Shown one piece after another: positions 15,846 to 22,944 of a DNA stretch of 64,000 nt (positions are counted from its first letter, which is position 1; each line of letters starts with the position of its first letter). Below the pieces are notes generated by a model. The model searched no databases. It saw only the letters and a program-made list of their open reading frames with translations, and was not told the DNA's origin. The stretch lies in contig CAZBRO010000023.1 of NCBI GenBank assembly GCA_964494505.1, positions 24,457 through 88,456 on the forward strand. The letters are read 5' to 3'. Source of the DNA: CAIYRG01 sp964494505. Its GTDB lineage: Bacteria; Pseudomonadota; Alphaproteobacteria; Micropepsales; Micropepsaceae. The position numbers were made by a program, and so were the translations under genes.

Positions 15846-15963
15846 TGTCATCCCGGCCAGTAGCGCATCGGCGCTGCCTGGGCCGGGACCCACCTCGAAC
15901 ACAGCGCGAGTTTCAAAGTAGGTCCCGGATCTCGCTGCCTGCGGCAGCTCGTCCGGGATGACA
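15846..15963. repeat. dispersed palindromic repeat with GTCATCCCGG termini
   Basis: An element of about 118 nt is bounded by an 11-bp perfect inverted repeat, tgtcatcccgg at 15846-15856 and ccgggatgaca at 15953-15963. Internal GC-rich segments are also partly self-complementary (gcctgcggcagc). Elements with these ends are widely dispersed between genes in Alphaproteobacteria. The right arm runs to 13 nt before purB. Confidence 0.6.
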
Positions 15964-15975
15964 AACGGAGATGAA

Positions 15976-17283
15976 ATGATTCCGCGTTACGCAAGAGCCG
16001 AGATGACGGCCCTCTGGTCGCAGCAGACCAAATACCGCATCTGGTTCGAGATCGAGGCGCACGCCGCCGACGCCATGGCGGAGCTTGGCGTCATTCCGAA
16101 AGAGGCAGCGCGTGTCATCTGGGAGAAAGGGCGCGACGCTACCTTCGGTGTCGAGCGCATCGATGCGATCGAGCGCGAGGTCAAGCACGACGTCATCGCG
16201 TTCCTGACGCATCTCTCCGAAATCGTCGGACCCGAAGCGCGCTTCGTCCACCAGGGCATGACGTCGTCGGACGTGCTCGACACCACTCTCGCGGTGCAGC
16301 TTTCCCGCGCGGCCGGAATTCTGATCGCCGATGTGGACGCGCTGCTGGCGGCGCTGAAACGCCGCGCCTTCGAGTTCAAATTCACGCCCACCATCGGCCG
16401 CAGCCACGGCATTCATGCGGAGCCCACCACCTTCGGACTGAAGCTTGCGGGCTTCCATGCCGAGTTCGCCCGTTGCCGCGAGCGCCTCATCGCCGCCCGC
16501 CGCGAGATCGCCACGGCTGCGATTTCCGGCGCGGTCGGCACCTTTGCCAATGTGAGCCCCGAAGTCGAAGAGCATGTCGCCAAAGCCATGGGTCTCGCGA
16601 TAGAGCCGATCTCGACCCAGGTGATCCCGCGTGACCGGCACGCGATGTTCTTCGCAACCCTTGGCGTGGTGGCGAGTTCGCTCGAACGGCTGGCCACAGA
16701 AATCCGCCACCTGCAGCGCTCCGAAGTGGGCGAGGCCGAGGAATATTTCTCACCCGGACAGAAGGGCTCGTCGGCGATGCCGCACAAGCGCAATCCGGTC
16801 CTTTCGGAGAATCTCGCCGGGCTCGCGCGCATGGTGCGATCCTATGCGGCGCCCGCCATGGAGAATGTGGCGCTCTGGCATGAGCGCGACATCTCCCATT
16901 CCTCGGTCGAACGCTTCATCGGCCCGGATGCCACCATCACGCTCGATTTCGCATTGGCGCGGGCGACGGGGTTGATTGAACGGCTCGTTGTGTATCCCGA
17001 ACGCATGCTCGCCAATCTGGAACGCACCGGCGGTCTGGTGCACAGCGGGCGCGTCCTTTTGGCGCTCACCCAGAAAGGCATGGCGCGCGAGGAGGCCTAT
17101 GCGCTCGTGCAGGAGAACGCGATGCGCTGTTGGCGCGGCGAAGGCAAGCTGCTCGATTTGTTGAAGGCGAATCCGGCCGTGACGCGGTTCCTCACCCCGG
17201 CCGAACTCGAAGAACAATTCGATCTCGGCTACCACACCAAGGAAGTGGACCGCATTTTCGCCCGCGTGTTCGGAGAGTCGTAA
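15976..17283 (+). CDS. purB: adenylosuccinate lyase
   Basis: A 435-residue cytosolic enzyme of the fumarase/aspartase superfamily. It cleaves adenylosuccinate to AMP and SAICAR to AICAR. Motifs: MTSSDVLDT, RSHGIHAEPTTFG (catalytic His), and the signature GQKGSSAMPHKRNPVLSENLAGLARM with the mobile catalytic Ser loop. The ATG at 15976 has GGAG six bases upstream and gives the normal MIPRYARAEMTALW start; the upstream ATG at 15958 lies inside a palindromic repeat and is rejected. It is tail-to-tail with the five-haem cytochrome gene, 10 nt apart. Confidence 0.96.
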   Translation: MIPRYARAEMTALWSQQTKYRIWFEIEAHAADAMAELGVIPKEAARVIWEKGRDATFGVERIDAIEREVKHDVIAFLTHLSEIVGPEARFVHQGMTSSDVLDTTLAVQLSRAAGILIADVDALLAALKRRAFEFKFTPTIGRSHGIHAEPTTFGLKLAGFHAEFARCRERLIAARREIATAAISGAVGTFANVSPEVEEHVAKAMGLAIEPISTQVIPRDRHAMFFATLGVVASSLERLATEIRHLQRSEVGEAEEYFSPGQKGSSAMPHKRNPVLSENLAGLARMVRSYAAPAMENVALWHERDISHSSVERFIGPDATITLDFALARATGLIERLVVYPERMLANLERTGGLVHSGRVLLALTQKGMAREEAYALVQENAMRCWRGEGKLLDLLKANPAVTRFLTPAELEEQFDLGYHTKEVDRIFARVFGES

Positions 17284-17293
17284 GAGTCCGTTG

Positions 17294-19015
17294 CTACCGC
17301 GGCGCGAGCGGCCCGTTGGTCGTCAGCGCCGTACGTGCGATCAGCTTGGCGGATTGGCCCGCGGCCTGTGTGTAATAGCCCACGAACCGCTTCGGCTCGT
17401 CGGCGTCGTAGTTGCGCAGATTCTGCGCCCAGCGGAAGCCGATCGATTCGAAATACATCTCGGCCGTCACCGTGTAGGGCCCGGCGTTTCCCGTCGGCAG
17501 CGCCACGCTGTAGGCGACCGTGTCGGACCCGCCGACAAAATCGGCGTCGTCGCGCGCCGGCCCGACCACTGCGACACGCTCCTCCGCGGTTGCCTTGTTG
17601 AAGCCCCGCGGCAAGAGGCGGTTGTCCTTCAGATAATGCGTGGCATTCAACAAACCGGTGGTCGGCCGGTTGGCGCTGTCCGACATGATGGATTCGTAGA
17701 TCTGCACCTGGTCGGGGCTTGTGATACGCGTGTAGTGCGGCTCGAATTTCAGCGCATCCTCGTCATTGTCGTTGCCTACGACGGAGCCGTCGGGCCGGAG
17801 CGCGCCCGACTCGAACACCATGGCCCCGCGGGAATCCCTGACTGCGATGTGCAGCCAGGCGCGGCGCGCCGGGTACGCGGTCGGGAATTTGTGCCCCGAC
17901 TTGTTGGTGACGGTGACGGCGAAATCAAGCCGGCCCGCGGCGACGGCCGCGTTCTTGATCTCTACCGCGGCGGTAATGGTTGCAAGCTGTTGATCGGTGC
18001 GCGCGGCGGAGGCTTCCAATTCATCGGTCGTGGCGATCACGCCAAGCTCGTTCTTGTGATCCTTGAGTATCCGCAGGAGGAAAGAATTTCCGCCGACGAA
18101 GACATGACGCGAGACCTCTTCATGGGTCTTGCCCTGCACCGATGTGATCGCGGCTTCGCCTTCCACGCGCGGCATGTGACAGGACTGGCAGCTATTGGTG
18201 TTGGGATAATCGCTGTGCTGCCATTCCTGATAAGGCACCTGTTCGGGCAGGCTGCCGATCGCCTTGCCCTGCGGATCGAGCGCGGTGGTCAGAAGCGTGT
18301 GGCAGGTGGCGCACAGCTCCGACTGCCTGATGTGGTCGGCCTTGGTCGGCGTGAAGCCGGTTGTGGAATGCATGATGCGGGTGCGGCCCTTGTCGACATC
18401 GAAGGGGCCGAACAGCTCGCGCTCCTCGTCCTTCTTGGTGATGTCGACAATGAAATTGCCGTCGAGACTCGATTCCTGCCCGAAATTGTCGGGTCTGATC
18501 TGGTGGCACACCGTGCAGGAGACGCCGTCTGCGGCCAGCGTCGCTTTCACGTCGGCGACATCTTCCAGGTTCGCTTCGGGTTCGACGGTCGCAGCCCCCG
18601 AGCGGATCGCTTCGAGATAACGGAAGACTTCGCCTTGCTTGTTCTCCGCCCGCGCCTGGAAACGCTGCATCGGCATGTGGCAGCGCGAACAGGTGTCCTC
18701 GATGTCCGCCTTGGCCGTCGGATGATCGATGGTCTCACGCCGGATGCCGGCCTGCCAATAGGGATCGCGCGCGGAATTCGCCATCACCGAGGCGCGCCAT
18801 TGATAACCGATGGAGATGTCCTCGCCATTGGGCGCGAACACCTTGCTGTGGCAAGCCATGCAATGCAGCGACGTCGCAAAGAGGATGTGATCCACGGGCG
18901 GATGCGGCGCCGTAACGAGTTCCGCCGCGCGGCTCAGGTTCACGGCCAGACCTGACAAAGCCGTAATGAGCCCGGCAGTCCCGGAAAAGAGAAGAAGCGT
19001 GCTTTTCTTTCGCAT
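17294..19015 (-). CDS. five-haem periplasmic cytochrome c
   Basis: A 573-residue exported protein with a signal peptide (KKSTLLLFSGTAGLITALSGLAV). Five CXXCH haem-attachment motifs lie in the N-terminal half: CMACH (52-56), CSRCH (109-113), CTVCH (167-171), CATCH (235-239) and CQSCH (276-280). The C-terminal ~250 residues have no haem motif and look like a beta-sandwich (RLDFAVTVTNKSGHKFPTAYPARRAWLHIAV, VAYSVALPTGNAGPYTVTAEMYFES). It is related to the cytochrome c family proteins with a C-terminal cohesin/Ig-like domain. It is divergent from the cytochrome c-barrel gene, suggesting a shared electron-transfer system. The start at 19015 is the Met just before the signal; a Met three codons earlier is possible. 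Confidence 0.85.
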   Translation of the reverse strand: MRKKSTLLLFSGTAGLITALSGLAVNLSRAAELVTAPHPPVDHILFATSLHCMACHSKVFAPNGEDISIGYQWRASVMANSARDPYWQAGIRRETIDHPTAKADIEDTCSRCHMPMQRFQARAENKQGEVFRYLEAIRSGAATVEPEANLEDVADVKATLAADGVSCTVCHQIRPDNFGQESSLDGNFIVDITKKDEERELFGPFDVDKGRTRIMHSTTGFTPTKADHIRQSELCATCHTLLTTALDPQGKAIGSLPEQVPYQEWQHSDYPNTNSCQSCHMPRVEGEAAITSVQGKTHEEVSRHVFVGGNSFLLRILKDHKNELGVIATTDELEASAARTDQQLATITAAVEIKNAAVAAGRLDFAVTVTNKSGHKFPTAYPARRAWLHIAVRDSRGAMVFESGALRPDGSVVGNDNDEDALKFEPHYTRITSPDQVQIYESIMSDSANRPTTGLLNATHYLKDNRLLPRGFNKATAEERVAVVGPARDDADFVGGSDTVAYSVALPTGNAGPYTVTAEMYFESIGFRWAQNLRNYDADEPKRFVGYYTQAAGQSAKLIARTALTTNGPLAPR

Positions 19016-19037
19016 TACCCCCATCCCAGGATAGCTC

Positions 19038-19094
19038 TTATGTTCTTGCGCATCATTTGCAGTATTCGCGAGCGTTATGTTCTTGCGCATCATT
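19038..19094. repeat. two 20-nt direct repeats in the cytochrome divergent promoter region
   Basis: The 20-mer ttatgttcttgcgcatcatt occurs at 19038-19057 and again at 19075-19094, a 37-nt period. It lies between the divergent five-haem cytochrome (start 19015) and cytochrome-barrel (start near 19215) genes. Exact tandem copies in a divergent promoter suggest a regulator binding array, or a small duplication. Confidence 0.6.
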
Positions 19095-19214
19095 AGCAAG
19101 TTGCTCGCTGCGCAAAAGAATCATAAATGCAATTGCCGTATTGCTACAAGAGCAAAGCATTTCGTATGCATAGCTCTTCTGCTTTGTGGCGCAAGGGACG
19201 GACGCCACGCAACA

Positions 19215-20351
19215 ATGCAGGGGGCGATGATTCTCTCTCATCTTCGACATGCGATCGTTGTAATCGCCGGCGGCGTGGTTCTGTCCGCGCTCGGAATCAT
19301 CGCGGCCTCTTCGCAGCAAATGCCGCCGAACGGACGCGCGATCTGGATGGCGAATTGCGCAACCTGTCACGGGGTGGAGGGTCGCGGAGACCGCACGCCC
19401 GCTGAAGTCGGTTTCAATTTGCCGATGCCCAATTTTACCGATTGCAGTTTCGCGACCCGCGAAGCCGATCTCGATTGGTCTTCCACAATTCACAAGGGCG
19501 GCCCGCAGCGCGCGTTCCCGCGCATCATGCCTGCCTTCGAGGACGCGCTCACCGACGACGACATCGACGCGGTCATCGCCTATATGCGCACGTTCTGTTC
19601 CGACCCGAGCTGGGTGCGCGGCGAGTTCAATTTCGCTCTCGGCCTGTTCACCGAGAAGGCGTTTTTGGAAGACGAATTCCTGGTCACCACCGCCATAGAC
19701 ACAAAAGCGCCCAACAACATTTCGTCGGAAGCTATCCTTGAGAAGCGCGTCGGCGCCACCGGGCAGCTCGAATTCACGCTGCCTTTCGGGCGCGTATATG
19801 GCGGCCCCGGTATCGGCCACAATTTCGGCATCGGCGATTTCGGCGTGGCGTGGAAGCAGAACGTCATCGCCGATGTGGACCAGGGAACAATCCTCTCGCT
19901 GTTGGGCGAATGGGTTCTGCCGACGGGAAGCGAGAAAAAGGGTCTCGGCACGGGTTCGATGTCGTTCGAGACCCATGCGCTGTTCGCGCAAACCCTGCCC
20001 GACGATTTCGTCTTCCAGGGACAGATCTTTGCCACATTCCCCACCCGCCAGAGCCAGACCCAGGAAACTGGCATCAATCTGAACCTGCAGAAGACCTTTG
20101 CGGAGGAGGGCGGCTATGGTCGCGCCTGGACGCCGGCCGTCGAGATTCTGGGCCGCCAGGAATTGGCGACCGGCGCCCGGACGGATTGGGACATCGTGCC
20201 CCAGATGCAGGTGAGCTTATCGACGCTTCAGCATATTCTGTTCAGCGCGGGCTATCGCATTCCCGTGACCAACAGGTCGGATCGGAGCGGCCAAGTCGTA
20301 TTCTATTTTATCTGGGATTGGTACGATGGGGGCCTGTTCAAGGGGTGGTGA
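19215..20351 (+). CDS. cytochrome c domain fused to an outer-membrane beta-barrel-like domain
   Basis: A 378-residue protein. After a signal segment (HLRHAIVVIAGGVVLSALGIIAA) comes one c-type cytochrome domain with CATCH at 48-52 and a candidate Met ligand in RIMPAFEDALTDDDIDAVIAYMRTF. The remaining ~280 residues alternate polar/hydrophobic strands and are Gly/aromatic rich (FGVAWKQNVIADVDQGTILSLLGEWVLPTG, HILFSAGYRIPV), ending in the aromatic FKGW expected of outer-membrane barrels. This reads as a haem domain tied to a transporter/porin-like barrel. A cytochrome b follows 21 nt later and a five-haem cytochrome is divergent. The start is uncertain: ATG 19215 or 19227. The barrel call is from strand pattern only. 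Confidence 0.7.
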   Translation: MQGAMILSHLRHAIVVIAGGVVLSALGIIAASSQQMPPNGRAIWMANCATCHGVEGRGDRTPAEVGFNLPMPNFTDCSFATREADLDWSSTIHKGGPQRAFPRIMPAFEDALTDDDIDAVIAYMRTFCSDPSWVRGEFNFALGLFTEKAFLEDEFLVTTAIDTKAPNNISSEAILEKRVGATGQLEFTLPFGRVYGGPGIGHNFGIGDFGVAWKQNVIADVDQGTILSLLGEWVLPTGSEKKGLGTGSMSFETHALFAQTLPDDFVFQGQIFATFPTRQSQTQETGINLNLQKTFAEEGGYGRAWTPAVEILGRQELATGARTDWDIVPQMQVSLSTLQHILFSAGYRIPVTNRSDRSGQVVFYFIWDWYDGGLFKGW

Positions 20352-20372
20352 GGAAGGCCGATTGAGGAGAAA

Positions 20373-20924
20373 ATGGTGGTAAATACAACAACCGCGCCGG
20401 GCTATGGCTTCTGGCACAAGACATTCCACTGGCTGATCTTCGGGCTGATCGCCGCGCAATATTTCGTGGGCTCGGTCATGCCCCATGTCGGGCGCAACAC
20501 CCAGGACGAAGGCTGGGTGCATTGGCACTTCGTCATCGGGACGTCGATCCTGTTTTTCATCGCGCTGAGACTCGTTTGGCGGCTGATGCACCCCGTGGCA
20601 CTGGAAAACAACATGCCGCTCTGGCAGGCGCGGCTCGCGAGCTTTACCCATATGGGACTGTACGTGCTGATCGTGGTGATGTGCGTGCTCGGCTGGGCGG
20701 CGATGGGCGACCGTGGCTGGACGGCCTATCTGTTCGGGATCGTTGCGTTGCCGTCGCTGGCGGCCAAGGGAACGCCATGGGCGCACACTGCCGGGGATAT
20801 CCACGATACCCTGGTCTATGTGCTGCTCGCGTTCATCGTGCTGCATGTCGCAGGCGGGCTGTATCATTACTTCGTCCTGCGCGACAGGACGCTGCAACGG
20901 ATGATGCCCGGCACGACCTCATAA
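20373..20924 (+). CDS. cytochrome b561-like integral membrane protein
   Basis: A 183-residue protein with four membrane helices (HWLIFGLIAAQYFVGSV, FVIGTSILFFIALRLVW, GLYVLIVVMCVLGWAAMG, LVYVLLAFIVLHVAGGLYH). The conserved His ligands include His15/His19 (FWHKTFHW), the second-helix HWHF, FTHMG and LHVAGGLYHYF, as in bacterial cytochrome b561 (YodB/CybB type). It should shuttle electrons between the quinone pool and a periplasmic partner; the cytochrome genes next to it are the obvious candidates. GAGGAGAAA lies just before the ATG. Confidence 0.88.
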   Translation: MVVNTTTAPGYGFWHKTFHWLIFGLIAAQYFVGSVMPHVGRNTQDEGWVHWHFVIGTSILFFIALRLVWRLMHPVALENNMPLWQARLASFTHMGLYVLIVVMCVLGWAAMGDRGWTAYLFGIVALPSLAAKGTPWAHTAGDIHDTLVYVLLAFIVLHVAGGLYHYFVLRDRTLQRMMPGTTS

Positions 20925-20927
20925 GCT

Positions 20928-21410
20928 TCAGAACGGCGCACCCTCAAGAAGGCGGTCGAGCGCGCGCCCGGCGGCAGCTTGGTTGTTCCAATCCGCATCT
21001 TCGACCGACGCCATCCACGCAACGCCGCCGGTCGAGAGGTCTATCAGTGTAAGCGTCGCCGTTCGGGCTTCGCGCGAGAGGAACAGCGCGTAGTCGGCGC
21101 GATATTGCGCGCCGACGGGCGCGGCGCATTCGCGGCTCTCCCAGGCATAGGCATCGGGAGACACGCCGAGGCAGGCGCCATACATGGATTCCACGTCGTC
21201 ACTAGGCCCGGCAATGAGGAGCGTCGCGCCCCGCGCAGCGAGTTTCTGCCCCAGCAGCCCGTCCGCGGACGGCGCGTCCGACTGAACCAATACGGCCCGC
21301 CTTTCGGGCGGCCTCCATTGCAAGCCCGCCCGGGACAGAGTTCCCGAAAGGCCGCAACCCGCCAACAGGAGCGCCAGCGCAGCCGGAACGAAAGGCGTGA
21401 TTCGGATCAT
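20928..21410 (-). CDS. predicted lipoprotein, function unknown
   Basis: A 160-residue protein with a lipobox (LLAGC, Cys19) after MIRITPFVPAALAL. The mature region includes AVLVQSDAPSADGLLGQKLAARGATLLIAGPSDD, CLGVSPDAYAWESRECAAPVG and ALFLSREARTATLTLIDLSTGGVAW. The last part looks like a fold that assembles on an envelope protein, but I do not recognise a family. It is convergent with the cytochrome b gene, with only 3 nt between stops. Start chosen to give the lipoprotein signal; the ribosome binding site is weak. Confidence 0.65.
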   Translation of the reverse strand: MIRITPFVPAALALLLAGCGLSGTLSRAGLQWRPPERRAVLVQSDAPSADGLLGQKLAARGATLLIAGPSDDVESMYGACLGVSPDAYAWESRECAAPVGAQYRADYALFLSREARTATLTLIDLSTGGVAWMASVEDADWNNQAAAGRALDRLLEGAPF

Positions 21411-21594
21411 CGCCGATGTTACCCGAGCGCTCGCGCCGGGTAAGGACACCAGGCGGTCGCGGACTTCGCACCCGACACGGAATCGTTTGGACGGACCAAG
21501 AACGAACATATGCTTTCGTTTGTGTTTCAAACGCTTAGGTATGGGCTTGCCCAAGAGAACAAATCATGTACATTAACCCTCGCGGGCCGGTTTG

Positions 21595-21609
21595 GAACGG
21601 ATTCGGAAC
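21595..21609 (+). promoter_or_regulatory. alphaproteobacterial SOS box upstream of recA
   Basis: The sequence GAAC-GGATTCG-GAAC is an exact GAAC-N7-GAAC, the LexA operator of Alphaproteobacteria. It lies 45 nt before the recA ATG, where LexA would overlap the promoter. LexA control of recA is known in this class; the site itself is seen directly. Confidence 0.85.
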
Positions 21610-21654
21610 GGGCCTTCGCATTTCGATAGCGCTGTGAAATAAGGGAGCGGGCTC

Positions 21655-22725
21655 ATGACACAGGCGGTTCTTCGGGTGGTGGGGAAAGAAGACAGCGACA
21701 AGAAACGCGCGCTTGACGCCGCGCTTTCCCAGATCGACCGGGCTTTCGGCAAGGGTTCGGTAATGAAGCTCGGCCAGCGCGAGAAGGCGGTCGATGCCGA
21801 CGCCGTTTCCACCGGTTCGCTCGGGCTCGACATCGCGCTCGGCATCGGCGGGTTGCCCCGCGGCCGCGTGATCGAGGTTTACGGACCGGAATCGTCCGGC
21901 AAGACGACGCTTGCACTGCACGCGGTGGCCGAAATTCAGAAAAAGGGCGGGGTCGCGGCCTATGTCGACGCGGAGCACGCACTCGATCCGGGATACGCGA
22001 AGAAGCTCGGCGTCGATATCGATGAGCTTTTGATTTCTCAGCCGGACACCGGCGAACAGGCGCTCGAAATCACCGATACGCTCGTGCGCTCGGGCGGTGT
22101 CGACATTGTGGTGATCGATTCGGTCGCCGCCTTGACGCCCAAGGCCGAGCTTGAAGGCGAAATGGGCGACCAGTTGCCCGGCTTGCAGGCGCGCCTGATG
22201 AGTCAGGCGCTGCGGAAACTGACGGGCTCGATCTCCAAGTCGAACACCATCGTCCTCTTCATCAACCAGATCCGGATGAAGATCGGCATCATGTTCGGCA
22301 ATCCCGAGACCACAACGGGCGGGAATGCGCTGAAATTTTACGCGAGCGTGCGGCTGGACATCCGCCGCATCGGTGCGATCAAGGACCGCGACGAGGTGGT
22401 GGGCAACCAGACCCGCGTCAAAGTGGTGAAGAACAAAGTTGCACCGCCTTTCCGGCAGGTGGAGTTCGACATCATGTATGGCCACGGCATCTCGAAAACG
22501 GGCGAATTGCTGGATTTGGGCGCCAAGGCCGGCATTGTCGAAAAATCCGGCTCGTGGTTTTCCTATGACGGCCAGCGCATCGGGCAGGGCCGCGAAACGG
22601 CCAAGCAGTTCCTGGAGGCCAACAAGGACGTCGCGGCCAGGATCGAGGCCGCCATCCGGGCCAATGCGGGGTTGTTGTCGGCCGGCCTTGCGGTCGGGGA
22701 AGATGCGGCGAACGCGGACGAATGA
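21655..22725 (+). CDS. recA: recombinase A
   Basis: A 356-residue RecA, the ATP-dependent strand-exchange protein and SOS co-protease. Walker A GPESSGKT is at 77-84. Walker B is VIDSVAAL, loop L1 includes EGEMGDQLPGLQARLMSQALRKLTG, and loop L2 includes NQIRMKIGIMFGNPETTTGGNALKFYAS. The C-terminus is short and acidic (EDAANADE), as usual. It is single-transcribed behind an SOS box and followed by a hairpin terminator. Confidence 0.98.
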   Translation: MTQAVLRVVGKEDSDKKRALDAALSQIDRAFGKGSVMKLGQREKAVDADAVSTGSLGLDIALGIGGLPRGRVIEVYGPESSGKTTLALHAVAEIQKKGGVAAYVDAEHALDPGYAKKLGVDIDELLISQPDTGEQALEITDTLVRSGGVDIVVIDSVAALTPKAELEGEMGDQLPGLQARLMSQALRKLTGSISKSNTIVLFINQIRMKIGIMFGNPETTTGGNALKFYASVRLDIRRIGAIKDRDEVVGNQTRVKVVKNKVAPPFRQVEFDIMYGHGISKTGELLDLGAKAGIVEKSGSWFSYDGQRIGQGRETAKQFLEANKDVAARIEAAIRANAGLLSAGLAVGEDAANADE

Positions 22726-22793
22726 GGCCAAGGGTCCAATCCGCCGGCAAAGTCTAAAGGATTGAGCGTTCCTCGGCATGGGAACGGCTTAAG

Positions 22794-22823
22794 GAAGGGC
22801 GCTCGCGAAGGCGGGCGCCCTTC
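22794..22823 (+). terminator. rho-independent terminator after recA
   Basis: A 9-bp perfect stem gaagggcgc / gcgcccttc, 12-nt loop, followed by the pyrimidine-rich ttctcgttcc. It lies about 70 nt past the recA stop and before alaS. Confidence 0.7.
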
Positions 22824-22944
22824 TTCTCGTTCCGGCCTGCTCGTCCGGCAGGCGGGCTTGCGTCCCAGCCGTCCAGGCTCTGACACACAAATCCGGCACG
22901 AGGACTAATTTGCAGACGCGAACGGTGCTGCTATCAAGACGCGC

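Noticed and set aside
17291..18955. Long plus-strand open frame opposite the five-haem cytochrome
   Set aside because: Antisense shadow of a GC-rich gene; no family pattern and the minus strand has five CXXCH motifs.
21557..21571. Second SOS box GAAC-N7-GTAC near recA
   Set aside because: One half deviates from GAAC; the exact box at 21595-21609 suffices.
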